Shown one piece after another: positions 9,801 to 20,300 of a stretch of 64,000 bases of DNA (the first letter of the stretch is position 1; every line of letters starts with the position of its first letter). The notes under the pieces are model-generated. The model was not told the DNA's origin. It saw nothing but the letters and a program-made list of their open reading frames with translations, and searched no databases. Source of the stretch: Bipolaris cookei. Taxonomy: Eukaryota > Ascomycota > Dothideomycetes > Pleosporales > Pleosporaceae. The position numbers and the translations under genes are program-made. The DNA is taken from positions 1-64,000 of the forward strand of contig NRSV01000067.1 of assembly GCA_002286855.1 (NCBI GenBank), given 5' to 3'.

Positions 9801-10299
9801 GCAACAACCGCCTCAATGCAAACCGCATGCTGCGTGCGCGCAAGATTCTCGGATACGTCGCTGAACGCATCGAGCCGCAGCCAAGCAAGGAGCAGCTCGA
9901 GAAGACGAAGGCGGATGATGATATGCCCATAAGACCGGAGGAGTATTTGGAGCTGTATTGTAATGGGCAGGTAAGTTTTTCTTTGACATTGTGCGTGTAT
10001 ATCCTGGAACTAACGCCATCAAGCTCATTTCCCCTACAATGACTCTAGCCAGTATCCGCGCACACGTCTGGCGCGGAGGCGGCGACGTCATTCTGTATTA
10101 CAAGTCAAATGGCCGCAAGGAAATCAAACCGTTTCCACCCTATCCGGGTCCACAATCTGGCACTGCTCCTCCCACTAGTTATGGACTAAGGCCTGGCGTC
10201 GCGTCGTCCGCTCCCGGAAGTAGTAATGCTAGTGAGGGCAAGCAGAGTAGCGAGGCTGAGAGGAGAAGTGCGACTGGTAATGCAGTGTTTGGGCCTTAG
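6889..10299 (+). CDS. WDR48/UAF1-like WD40 protein (yeast Duf1, fission yeast Bun107 type)
   Basis: Six exons: 6889-6922, 6977-8352, 8403-8613, 8668-9599, 9659-9970, 10024-10299, giving 1046 residues. All introns are GT-AG of 50-59 bp. The start RKRISYVLPLANS leading to GGHRLGVNGLAVD is the characteristic N-terminus of this family. WD repeats follow over roughly the first 330 residues (LYSGGRDGVICAWD, SASSDITVKVWR, SGGLDRKISLWD, VASGGPESIVRVWD, TGSSDQTVKVW). The C-terminal part carries the family's DUF3337-type region (ADGYIPFSLPFETA, then RMLRARKILGYVAERI and HVWRGGGDVILYYK). A Lys/Glu/Ser-rich disordered insert (about residues 560-750) sits between. Homologues activate ubiquitin-specific proteases and act in endocytic sorting and DNA repair. 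Confidence 0.93.
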
Positions 10300-10364
10300 A
10301 GAGGTTGGGATTATTATAGTTTTGGATAGCTGACATGTGTTTGTGTAGTGCACACCGTTGTGTT

Positions 10365-10399
10365 TATATATATATGTGTGTGTGTGTGTATGTGTGTGT
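10365..10399. repeat. AT/TG microsatellite in the 3' region of the WDR48-like gene
   Basis: A run of TA dinucleotides passes into (TG)n with one TA interruption, about 65 bp after the stop codon. It probably lies in the 3' untranslated region. Confidence 0.85.
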
Positions 10400-10558
10400 T
10401 TGGATCATATAGAAAATTCAAAAAGTTTTCATGTTCAAGATGTGGTTGATACATTGTGTATTGTTGTACATTGATATCTGATGTTTCCTGTGATGTCCTT
10501 TTCCTCGTTTTCCGTAGTATATATATACTTTCTATAACATTTATATACATATGTACAA

Positions 10559-11476
10559 TCACTCCTGTTCCACACCTCCCAGCAAATTACTAGCCCACTG
10601 GTATGAACCCAGGAAGATAGCGCCCCCGACACTAATCCAGCCCACGCGCGGTCCCAAGCCCGCAAAGAATGCTCTAGGACCCGATTCCCGCATAATACTC
10701 CTCAACATACTAACCATGGGCTGTTTCTCCTTCGCAAGCATCATCCGTGTCTTGAGCACATCCAACGGCGTTGTCACCGCCGCAGCCACCGCCCCGGCCA
10801 CACTCCCCAGCACACCCCCCTCCAACCCACTGACCTGCGCTCTCCCTGTCCTTCTACTCCGCCACCCCTTCATCGCCTCCCACAGCGGAAACTGAATCAC
10901 CGTAAACGGGACCTCCCGAATAATTGTAATCGACCACCCCCGATACAACTCCCGCCACACATGCAGCACCCCGCGCTCGCGTCGTTGGCCGAGTATATGC
11001 ATCAGCGCACTCCTCGACGACGGAAACTGACTCGCCTGCGCCCGCTGCTTGACGACTTCCGTCGGCACGCGCACAGCACACGCAGCTACCTCCCCCAGAC
11101 TCGCTGCGCCCATGTGCACCACTGCTTCATTTCCTCCCCTACCACTAAACTGCCGTTTTACGCCATCGTACGTTACGAAGAACAACGCTGCGCCCGGCGC
11201 GGATCCGACTATTGCAGAGCCGACGCCGCGGTATATGCCGGTGAAGCCGCCGCTGGCGGCGAAGCCGGAAGAGGATTGCAGCCGGGTTTTTAGCGTGTCG
11301 AGGGGATAGAGGGAGAGGTCTACGGTTGTGCCTGATAGACCGCCTGCCTGTTCGCAATTAGCATTGGGTCGATTGAAGGGTGAATTGGGGGGAGACGTTA
11401 CAATTAAAGATACTAGATATGGTGATTCAACCCATGGTTTTGACCGCGGTGCAGCGTTGGGTGCGGGCTGCGGCAT
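10559..11476 (-). CDS. PET8: Mitochondrial S-adenosylmethionine carrier (SLC25A26/Pet8 type)
   Basis: Two exons, 11402-11476 and 10559-11347, give 287 residues, the normal length of the family. The 54-bp intron (11348-11401) is a multiple of three and stop-free, so the frame stays open through it; removing it restores YLVSLIAGGLSGTTVDL, the expected first helix. The three carrier repeats carry YPLDTLKTRLQ, VPTEVVKQRAQ and TPLDVLKTRMM, and REVPFTVIQFPLWE is typical of SAM carriers. The protein imports S-adenosylmethionine into the mitochondrial matrix in exchange for S-adenosylhomocysteine, supporting biotin and lipoate synthesis and methylation. It is divergent from the Swt21/TCAB1-like gene, with about 300 bp between the starts. 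Confidence 0.93.
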   Translation of the reverse strand: MPQPAPNAAPRSKPWVESPYLVSLIVTSPPNSPFNRPNANCEQAGGLSGTTVDLSLYPLDTLKTRLQSSSGFAASGGFTGIYRGVGSAIVGSAPGAALFFVTYDGVKRQFSGRGGNEAVVHMGAASLGEVAACAVRVPTEVVKQRAQASQFPSSRSALMHILGQRRERGVLHVWRELYRGWSITIIREVPFTVIQFPLWEAMKGWRSRRTGRAQVSGLEGGVLGSVAGAVAAAVTTPLDVLKTRMMLAKEKQPMVSMLRSIMRESGPRAFFAGLGPRVGWISVGGAIFLGSYQWASNLLGGVEQE

Positions 11477-11783
11477 TGCAACTAGGCTGGGGGGGAGAAA
11501 GAAAGAAAAGGTCGAGGTTACACCGGTCGGTGGTGATGACGAAATGCAGAGGGTCGTCGGGGAGTTTTCGGAGGTGGGGGTTGCACGAACGGGGTGTCTG
11601 TGCAGGGGGTTAGCGTGGGGAGCTTGGGGTTTTCCCTGCATTGAGATGGGCGATCGGTCGTTTGAGATTTCGGTGGTTGGTTTGAGACGGGGATTTCATA
11701 TCACGGACTCGATAGTCAGAGGAGAGGGTATTTTGTTTTGTTTTGTTTTGAAGAACGAAGAAAGGGTGTGGTGGAATGATATC
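11477..11783. promoter_or_regulatory. Divergent promoter between the SAM carrier and the Swt21/TCAB1-like gene
   Basis: This interval of about 307 bp must hold both promoters. It has G-rich tracts near 11490-11500 and a TTTTG repeat near 11731-11748 (GTTTTGTTTTGTTTTG). The + strand frame is open across it, so the start of the rightward gene could lie further left than I placed it. No clear TATA box is seen. Confidence 0.5.
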
Positions 11784-13265
11784 ATGAGTGGTGCTGCTAT
11801 TCATGTGAGGTGTTTGGCTAGTACGAGGGTTGAGAGATGCGGTCAGGAAGAGATGGGCGAGGATCAGGGGGATGGCCAGACGCAGAGAGGTGAGTTTGTG
11901 GAAGAAGTGGAGAATGATGATTCAGAAGGTGAAGGTGATGCTGTTAAGTCTTCTAGCCCGTCATCTTTGAGCATTTCATCTTCATCATTGTCTCTATCAT
12001 CGGCTACTCAACGTCTACGAAATCCCCACCACACAAACTGCGTGCAAGAAGCACAACTCTCACCAGATGGAAGCTGCATATTCACCTCGGACTACAACCG
12101 TTCTCTCTCCGTCTATCCCGTCTCCAACGACATTGGGTCCCATACCAGCGCTCAGAGCCTCACGCCCTATGCGTCTTTTCACTCGCCTAACCCCATCTGG
12201 GCTTTTGCTGCCAACCCGCTCTTCAACTTGCAAGATGCAAATAGCACGACCATGCTTGTTAGTCGACGGGATTCTTACATCACATTGCACAATGCCTTAT
12301 GGGACATTTCACGAGCCTACGCCAACGAGGAAAATCCGCCTCCAACTCCCGGACCAGTCGACATCTCGACTCCCCTTGCTTCATACAAACTAATCAATAG
12401 CCTCACCGAAGCCGTCACAGCACCCATCAGTCTGACATATTCCCACGACGGCGCCCATTTTTTCGGCGGTGTACAGGATAAAATCGTCATTTTCGACTTG
12501 CAGGAAACCGACAAACCCATCCACACCATCGCCACCATACCCGCCCGCCGCAACAAGCTCAAAGGCGGAGGCCGCGGCTTCAAAGGATACATCTCAGCGC
12601 TATCCCTCTCCCCATCTTCATCCTCTTCACGTGATGGCCTCCTAGCCGCTGGATCACGAACCCGCCACATAGGCATCTACGACCCCGTCAGCGGCACCGA
12701 AGTAACCAGCTTCGCCCTCCCAGGCACATCTAGCGGCACCAAATCACGCAACGAGAAACTAAAAAACGTCATGGGCGATGGCGTGTCGTCGCTTAAATGG
12801 AGTCCCTACGGAAATTACCTATATGTAGCCGAGCGCAACGCCGATATCCTGCTCATCTACGACGTTCGTAGTTTCTCTCTTGCGCTAGGGTACTGCGCGG
12901 GTAGAAAAGCGTTGACGAAACAGAAACTCGGGTTCGATGTTTGGAATGCGGGTGCGTCGCCGTATGATGTTGAGGGCTTTTCGCATGAGGTTTGGGCGGG
13001 TGGTATGGATGGGAAGGTGAGGGTGTGGAAGGATGCGTATGCGAAGGAAGGGGCTGTGGTGCCGGATGAGGTTGTTAGTGTGGGGCGTGAGGATGAGCCT
13101 GTTGTTGCGTCGCTTGTTCATCCGACGGGGGGTTTGGTTGTGGCCGCGTCGGGGGTTGTACGTGTTGAGGAGGAAGAGAATGAGCAGAGGGGCATGCAGA
13201 GAGGTGGTGGCGTGAGACCGAGGTTTCGCGAATGGGGGAATCTTGATATTCTGGCATTGGGATAG
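11784..13265 (+). CDS. WD40 protein of the Swt21/TCAB1 (WRAP53) family
   Basis: Single exon, 493 residues from the ATG at 11784. A second in-frame ATG at 11853 begins an acidic Ser-rich leader and is an equally good candidate start. After the low-complexity leader come HTNCVQEAQLSPDGSCIFTSD, FHSPNPIWAFAANPLF and SRRDSYITLHNALWD, a pattern I associate with telomerase Cajal body protein 1 and yeast Swt21. Further repeats include SPSSSSSRDGLLAAGSRTRH, GDGVSSLKWSPYGNYLYVAE and VWAGGMDGKVRVWKD. Swt21 associates with pre-mRNA splicing and TCAB1 with Cajal-body RNAs and telomerase; which role applies here is not shown by sequence. The C-terminus (RFREWGNLDILALG) is the conserved tail. Confidence 0.85.
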   Translation: MSGAAIHVRCLASTRVERCGQEEMGEDQGDGQTQRGEFVEEVENDDSEGEGDAVKSSSPSSLSISSSSLSLSSATQRLRNPHHTNCVQEAQLSPDGSCIFTSDYNRSLSVYPVSNDIGSHTSAQSLTPYASFHSPNPIWAFAANPLFNLQDANSTTMLVSRRDSYITLHNALWDISRAYANEENPPPTPGPVDISTPLASYKLINSLTEAVTAPISLTYSHDGAHFFGGVQDKIVIFDLQETDKPIHTIATIPARRNKLKGGGRGFKGYISALSLSPSSSSSRDGLLAAGSRTRHIGIYDPVSGTEVTSFALPGTSSGTKSRNEKLKNVMGDGVSSLKWSPYGNYLYVAERNADILLIYDVRSFSLALGYCAGRKALTKQKLGFDVWNAGASPYDVEGFSHEVWAGGMDGKVRVWKDAYAKEGAVVPDEVVSVGREDEPVVASLVHPTGGLVVAASGVVRVEEEENEQRGMQRGGGVRPRFREWGNLDILALG

Positions 13266-13567
13266 GAAAGTCTGGAGATTAGACTTTCCTAGAGGGTCTT
13301 GGTCACTGGCGGATGTGCCGTCTGTTGTAAATCTGCTTTCTATTACCCATTGCGACAACAAGGGCGAAAGAACATGACGAAGACCATGATGAACAGGCAA
13401 TGCAAAGACAACAATTTCAATTACTGTATCACCTGGGCTACCTCCTTCCCAGTAAAAACACTGATTTGAACCCGATACTCCCATCTCCTAGCTGTTCAGT
13501 CTGTTCAGTGAGTACGCTACATGTTCATCATATCAAGTGATGGTCATGCCAACGTCACCTCTCGGTC
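13266..13567. other. Intergenic, 3' side of the Swt21/TCAB1-like gene
   Basis: Non-coding. An inverted repeat just after the stop (GGAAAGTCT ... AGACTTTCC, 13266-13290) may be a 3' end hairpin. The CGGTC at 13563-13567 is one copy of the target duplication of the following LTR. Confidence 0.5.
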
Positions 13568-13867
13568 TGTCAGAAGTGGGGCTTTAGTTAAGGCCCGTGC
13601 ATAAGACCAAGGAAGAAAAGGAAAAGAATAAGCCCCTAAGGTGACCCCTCAAGAGACAGCTATTATGTTGAAATTAAAGGGTAGAGGCCCTAAAACTAAT
13701 AGTTAAAGGGGCTGAAACCTATAGGTAGCTACTCCCAGCCACCTAATACTTCAGCTATATATACTCTCTCTTGCACTTCTATAGTTAGCCAATAAATCCA
13801 TTATCCAACAACAGCAACAATCAATCAATTTTTCAATGAGATGATTGAAGACCCATCAAATCTGACA
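13568..13867. mobile_element. Solo LTR, 300 bp, TSD CGGTC
   Basis: It starts TGTCAGA and ends TCTGACA (perfect 7-bp inverted termini). CGGTC flanks it at 13563-13567 and 13868-13872. Inside is a TATATATA box near 13758 followed by an AATAAA signal near 13792, in the order expected of an LTR promoter and polyadenylation site, so the + orientation is likely. No gag-pol sequence or second LTR is nearby. It is unrelated at a glance to the shorter family at 4705. Confidence 0.85.
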
Positions 13868-14945
13868 CGGTCACTTGCAAGTCGAACACCTTATACACTC
13901 AATTTAGTAGTATCTTATGAAAATACTGACTCGTCGACTCTCTAAATCTATGTAGGTAGCGTTTCGTTCAAAATCTAATGAATGCGGTACAACTAAAATT
14001 GGTACATTGAGTCATCAACCATTTATCTAAAGTGAGCAGAAATTAGTGCCGAACGTTTGGCGCTGACTTATTAAATAAGTGCCGAGGATCCCCCTAGACT
14101 CATTTCAATCGTGTTTCTCCATACAGCACACATACATACGAGTTATATTAACCTACAGCCAAATTGCACTACACACGCACACTTGCAAATATAGATTACA
14201 GAATATAGCCTCTCAACCCCTGACCATCTTCATAACGGATGAATTTTAAATATCATTTCATTTCGAACAACTTGTCAATACACCGAAGAGCTGGACAAGG
14301 ATAAGGACATGCGCCTTCCAAAACGAGACCAAATATTCCTATTACGGCACTTTGAATGATGTCATCTTTCGCAATATTAACCGCATGGCGAATTTTGTAC
14401 ACATGTTGAGCCGGAACTAAGGGAAAATATTGAGATGGGCTTACGCTCAGCGACAATTGGAAAGGCGCGCACTGATGCAGATCAGGCACATCACCCCCAA
14501 TTGTCGGACATCACTTAGGGCTGAGCCTGAGCAGCATCATACCACTCACTTTTGTCTATTCTTCTACATCATGGAGTGAGCTTAAATTTTTCGAGAATAC
14601 ATGGAAAACTCGAATTCTAGCACACGGCACAAGGATTGAAAATACCGTTTCTACGGCACTTTATCGGCACCCTAATCCACACTATTCCCCAGGTTGATCG
14701 AGCATCGACGCTGATGCAAAGTTTATCGTTGCGATGCTTGCCATCCACTGTCCCGTGCACGCAATTTTATTTTGACAAACTGTCAGCTTATGGCTTACAC
14801 AATAGGTCCGAGTCGAGAGAGCCATTGTGTATATCTACAAACTTCATGTCTGGCCATTTGGATTTTCTACGCTTGCACACGAGTAGAATCTTTGTAACTA
14901 CGCTCCTTACTTTCTTTATTGTCCCACTGCAAAGATACTTCAACC
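13868..14945. other. Intergenic, upstream of the flavoprotein gene
   Basis: This is about 1.1 kb of AT-rich non-coding DNA after the solo LTR. The open frames at 14253-14489 (minus) and 14636-15001 (plus) show no domain and are not called. The last 60 bp before the ATG at 14946 are pyrimidine-rich on the + strand, as in fungal leaders. Confidence 0.5.
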
Positions 14946-16373
14946 ATGCGTTCATTTATTTCAGTTGCCGCCGCCGCGGTAATCGCTCTTCCTTTCGCTA
15001 ACGCAGCGCCCAATCCCCAGAATCTGGAAGCCAGCTACTACAAGCCAGAGCAGGTCATCTATACTGATGTGATAATCATTGGAGCAGGTGGCGCGGGATG
15101 CTACTCTGCCATCCAACTCAAGGATGCTGGAAAGAAGGTTGTGGTCATTGAAACCAAGAACCGTACCGGAGGGCACACAGAGACCTTCTTGGATCCTGAG
15201 ACCAAGCTTCCCATTGATTTTGGTGTGAAGCTGTACCATGACGAGCCTCTGGTGCATCAGTGGTTCGCCCGCTTCGGCCTCAACACCACCCAAACCACCA
15301 CTTCTTCTCCCAATTCTCAGAACGTTGACTTCAGGACTGGTCGCATCCTGCAGGGTGTGCCTGCTGCCAACCAAACAGCCATCGGCGCTGCTATTCAACG
15401 GTATACCGCTGTCATCTCACAGTGGCCCCAACTCGACGGCGGCTTCTACCTTCCCGACCCTGTTCCCGAAGACCTGGTGCTTCCTTTTGGCCAATTTGCT
15501 CAAAAGTACAACATCACTGATGCTGTACAAACCATTTACACTCTTACCTCTGCGTTTGGTGATATTGCTGAGATCCCCACTCTGCAGGTGATCCGTACCT
15601 TTTCCCTGAGCCTTATAAAGACTCTGCAGAGCTTCCAGACCAGCTCGGTCATGAACAACAGCCTTTTATTTCAGAAACTCACTGCCGAACTCCTGGCTTC
15701 CAATTCTCTCCTCCTGTCCTCCAGGGTTGTCAAGACGGCACGTGTCAGCAAGATTGATGGCCGCGTCAGGGCTCTTGTCGAGACTCCCAAGGGCACCCGT
15801 CTCGTCATAGCCAAGAAGATTCTCATCACCGCTCCACCCACTCCAGAGAACCTCGCCCCACTCGATGCCAGCGGCGACGAACTCAAGCTCTTTAACCAGT
15901 TCACGTCCGTTGATTATTTCACAACCATTGTCAAAAACGCCTTCCCTAGCAACACAAGCCTTGTGAACCTTGCACTCGACAAGCCCTTTGCTATCCCACC
16001 CATGCCCGCCATCCTCAACGCCTACCCTACCGTCAACCCCGCCTACGACCAGATCTTCTATGGCACCAAGGTCGGCCAGTCCATGACCATAGACCAGGCC
16101 AAAGCTGCCATCCTTGCGGATATCAAACGCTACCGCACTGTGAACGGGATTACCGCCCCTGAGCCTGAGTTCATCGCCGCCTCGCCTCACAACCCTTACA
16201 ACCTCATGGTCGGACCAGAGGCCACCCGCGACGGCTTCTACAAGAAGCTGTACGGTCTCCAAAGCAAGCGCAACACTTTCTGGACTGGTGCTACATTCAG
16301 GGCTCACGACAGCTCTGCCATCTGGGCTTACACTAACACTAGCGTCCTGCCTGCTCTCCTTGCTAGCTTGTAA
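14946..16373 (+). CDS. Secreted or vesicular FAD-dependent oxidoreductase, flavin amine oxidase-like
   Basis: Single exon of 475 residues; the start at 14946 was chosen because MRSFISVAAAAVIALPFANA forms a signal peptide, whereas the earlier in-frame ATG at 14919 spoils it. The FAD Rossmann motif is VIIIGAGGAGCYSAIQL (about residues 43-59), followed by VVVIETKNRTGGHTETF, with the acidic end of strand 2 and the GG motif of the amine-oxidase class. The C-terminal FAD-contact region is FWTGATFRAHDSSAIWAYTN. Several N-glycosylation sequons fit secretion. Similar proteins are often annotated as beta-cyclopiazonate dehydrogenase-like, but no secondary-metabolite genes adjoin it, so the substrate is unknown. 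Confidence 0.85.
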   Translation: MRSFISVAAAAVIALPFANAAPNPQNLEASYYKPEQVIYTDVIIIGAGGAGCYSAIQLKDAGKKVVVIETKNRTGGHTETFLDPETKLPIDFGVKLYHDEPLVHQWFARFGLNTTQTTTSSPNSQNVDFRTGRILQGVPAANQTAIGAAIQRYTAVISQWPQLDGGFYLPDPVPEDLVLPFGQFAQKYNITDAVQTIYTLTSAFGDIAEIPTLQVIRTFSLSLIKTLQSFQTSSVMNNSLLFQKLTAELLASNSLLLSSRVVKTARVSKIDGRVRALVETPKGTRLVIAKKILITAPPTPENLAPLDASGDELKLFNQFTSVDYFTTIVKNAFPSNTSLVNLALDKPFAIPPMPAILNAYPTVNPAYDQIFYGTKVGQSMTIDQAKAAILADIKRYRTVNGITAPEPEFIAASPHNPYNLMVGPEATRDGFYKKLYGLQSKRNTFWTGATFRAHDSSAIWAYTNTSVLPALLASL

Positions 16374-17344
16374 ATGAGATGAGAGTGTGTGGTTGATGAA
16401 TCACTTGAGTCACTTGGCTAGAAGGAGGCGATTGGTTAACTACCCTCGTTAGTCCGTTAGGGACGTTTCGTAATATGGTATTCGTAATGTCTTTAACATT
16501 CAATCAAACACCCATCGTCTGCCAATTAGCAGCGCGTATGATTACTGTTTGTACCTTTTTTTCCCTTCCATCTCAAGACCAAGATTCACATAATTGCCTT
16601 GACTTGTATCTCCTTATTCATTGCAGCTTCAGACCCAACGTTCACATCGATACACCCCAAGAATCGATTCCCCCCTAAAAAAAGGCTACTCTGTGCCCGA
16701 CACAACTCGCTAAACCTTCCCACTACCACCTCACTACCTAGCCCGCACGTGGCATGCAAACCCACATGCGCTTACGCCCAGACTAAACGGTACGGTACTT
16801 TTTTGCAGGCATGAAGGCATTGCAATGCCGATTTAGTGCTGACGCGCTATATTTTGGGGGCCTAGTGATGGGGTGAGAATGGTGTGGTAGGGTTCTAGAA
16901 GGGTGAGATTTAAATCAAAGAGGTGGAGGGGAGGGGGGAGGGGATGACAAAATGGAACACTGATATACAGCAATGGTGCGAAAAAAGAAAAACAAAGAGG
17001 GGTAGGAGGGGTAGGAAGGAAATTTGTATAGATAGTGCTTTTTTTTGAGGGGATGAGGGTTACTGAGTAAGGTGTTAAAAATGAGTGAAAAGAAAAAACA
17101 GAAGAGTGGTAAAGTACATAAATCAAGTTCATTATGGTATCATTTCGCTTGCTTGAAAGTTCGCATCCTAGGCTAATCTTTATATAAAACAAAAAACGCT
17201 GTGGTATCCTAGTCTTTCTTCCTACTATCTTATCCCCTATCGTGAGTATGTGGTAAAAAACTGTCGCAAAAGCAATGCACTACTCCTCCATCAAGAAACA
17301 TTCATAAACAAAATATCTTCAAACTCATCAAACCCAATGAGGCG
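16374..17344. other. Intergenic between convergent genes
   Basis: This is 971 bp between the convergent stops of the flavoprotein gene and DNA2. It contains A/T and purine tracts (GAGGGGAGGGGGGAGGGG near 16926-16943, poly-T near 17041) that suit 3' regions. No gene is seen. Confidence 0.5.
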
Positions 17345-20300
17345 CTACATAGCGTCATTGTAAATATCCCGTAGAACGGGCCTACCATCAAGGATACCAC
17401 GTTTCCCAGCCGTAAAGACTTTGGCGGGTGCCTTTTTCGCTTCAGCAGTCTTGCTTCCAATCTGTCTCTTTGAACTCCTGGCGTTGATCGTCCCAGGAGC
17501 GGTTGTAAGATCGCCAAGCGCCTTGCGTTTCTTGCACGGACTTGGCGTGAGTGACGGGCTCACTGCAGAGTCTGGAACACAAGACGAATAATTTGATGGT
17601 CGGACTGGTGTTTTGCTGGTTTGCGTGATGGCTTCTTCAAATGCATGAGATTCTACCATGTTGGGTTGGAGGTCGAGAACCCAATTTTCTTCTCTGCAGA
17701 GGGCAACCATGTCGCGTAGGAGCTCATTATTCGACAGCGTCTTCTCGCTACCCAGTATAACAAGCTTGGATCGAGCACGGGTCAATGCAACATTGATACG
17801 TCGTCGATCTTTGAGTAAATCGCCAACAACACCATTCTCGTTGCTGCGCACGCAAGAGACGATGACAACTTCCTTGTCGCGACCTTGGAATTTGTCAGCA
17901 GTATGTAGTTCAACACCCGCACATCCTTGTCCGCTAATCACCGGGGCTGACAGCTCCGAAGACTGAGTTTGTGTGTAAGCAGCAGCCAGACCTTGTCTCA
18001 AAAGAGCAAGCTGCGAGCGGTAGAAAGCAATGATGCCAATATCGTCGACAGCAACACCAAGGCTAAGCAGCGACACTGTGAGCTGGCTGACAAGACGTGC
18101 CTCAAGCGCATTGGTTATGCGAGGTCCAGCTTGCGTTTCGAGGATTGGAGAGATAGGATCCGTGTTGATAAAAACCACAGGCTGGTCCGGTAACAAAGAA
18201 CGCGAAAGCCAGCAGTCGACAGCATCAGGACCTGCGCAAGATTGTACTGCGCTGGACCGAGACTGTTGTAGCCTATGGTGATAGGTCATAAGACCATTTG
18301 GCTTGGGCAGCTTCAGGGTACGGGTAGCTACTGCGGTTGTGCCACACTTCAATCGTCCCGAGTAAATGAACCTATTAGACAGAAGCATCACATCAGCACA
18401 CATGCGATATTGATGTTCTAGATTGACGACCGCTTGTGGGTGAGCTTCGCAAAGGAGCTTGAAAAGCGATACGTCGAGTCCACCTTCCATAGCTTCCTTG
18501 TTCTGCACCAATGGCGGCAGCTGGTAATGATCACCCACCAGGATGAACTTTTGGGCCATGCGGATTGGGCCAAGGCATACTGGCAATGTGATTTGAGATG
18601 CTTCGTCGACAATGCAGTAGTCAAAGACACGGCGACTGAAGATGGGATGATTGATAGTCAGGCAGGTAGTAGCCACAACAGGTGGCTGCATCCATGATCT
18701 TTCAAGCTCTTCAACACTCTCCTTTGGCTCTGCCGCAAGAGTGGCAAACTCTCGAACTTCAGGGTGGATCTTCTTCGCGGCACCAAGTCGCAGTATGCCA
18801 ATCTTGTCATCTCGGATTTTGAGAAGGATGTTGTCGACAGCAGTATGTGTGTAGGAAGTCAAAAGGACGCTTTTCCCTTGAGCAACAAGTGTCCGGATGA
18901 TGTGTGCTATGGTCGTCGTCTTTCCTGTTCCTGGCATGCCCAGCACGAGCGCATAGTCTTTGGCGCACATGACTTTCGAAACAGCAGCCCTCTGATCGGA
19001 ATTCATTGACATTTGCGATGACTCAGGCATCGGGGGTGCGTCCTTGATGGACTTGAACGCAGGTGTCCGACCGTCCACAATCAGCGCACGCAAGTCATGA
19101 GCCTTATAAACGTTGTTGTCCATGATCTGAATAAGGTTGTTACGAGCCGCTGCCATGCCGTTGCTGAATTCGTCCTTGTCCAGGCGGTACAGGACGGGCT
19201 CCTCGTCGGCCTCATACTTTGTAATTGTTTCGCCTTCTTTGGTGACTTCCATGATACCCGCAAAGGCTTGGTTGGTCTGGGAGTTGAAATCTGGAAGCTT
19301 GATGCGAGAGTTATGTAGTCGTCTATCAACAGCGACGGTGATGCGCCGCTTATTGACATTTGTCACATACCCGTTGGCCAGTGCGAAATGGCCTTGTTCG
19401 TCCGAGACAACGATAGGCTCTCCAACGATGAGCTGGGATTCAGTAAAAGAAAAGCCAGGGCCCGGCCGCTGTTTGATGAAGGTGTAGTTGTAGCGGTTGA
19501 TCTTTTGGGCATTCTTCTCTTCAAAACCAGACCCGGGTTCCATGATGACGTTGGAGAAGCAGCGGCCCAGCTTTTCACGTTCTGTACTAAGCATCGTCCA
19601 GAGCTCTCGCCGGAACTTCATCATGTCCGTCTCTTCTTTGGTCAGGAGCGTATCCCACTTCTTCATGAATTCTCGATGGGAAGGTTGGAGTGGCGCTACT
19701 AGTTCGTCGTATCGCTCTTTTGCCTTTTTGTTCAGCATATCGCCTTTGCCGTCTTCGACGAGGTTGTGGTAAAGAAAGCATGCCTCCTGTGCATAGCACT
19801 TTTGGCACTTGAAGTCTTCTTTCAGCACTGGTGGAAGCTCGATCCGATCGCGAACATAGCAGGCCAACTCGTTTCGCTTGATAATCATATGAATGATATC
19901 ATTACGAATAGCAGGAACGCGGCTAATATCGGAAGTTTCAAGATAATACAAAATGCCGTATGCAATATTAACATCTGTTTGGGTCAGGTTGAGCATTTGG
20001 AAGCACTGAAGAACATACCGTATCGATTAGACAACAATAGGTTATACAACGCGGTTTGCGCAACATGAGCAGCATTCGACGAGTTCTTCCCGGTCTTAAC
20101 TTCAAACGGCACGGTCAGGGTTCGTTTGCCCTGATCATCCCGCATTGTGACTTGGACAGTAGCATCGATATTGCCCTTTAGCCCGTACATGGGAGACCAA
20201 ACGTGCTCCTCGACGTCCAGGAGTTTGTTGATGCTCATAGTACACTGCCGCCCGTTTCGCTCTCGAACAACGGCATCGGCTTGGGGCTCTGCGCAGACAA

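Noticed and set aside
11328..11783. Extension of the Swt21/TCAB1-like protein to 645 residues
   Set aside because: The added part overlaps the SAM carrier's first exon, intron and promoter on the other strand and has no conserved sequence; the first ATG giving a normal leader is at 11784.
15666..16307. 213-codon frame opposite the flavoprotein gene
   Set aside because: Antisense shadow of a real coding exon; Val/Gly/Glu-rich without family features.
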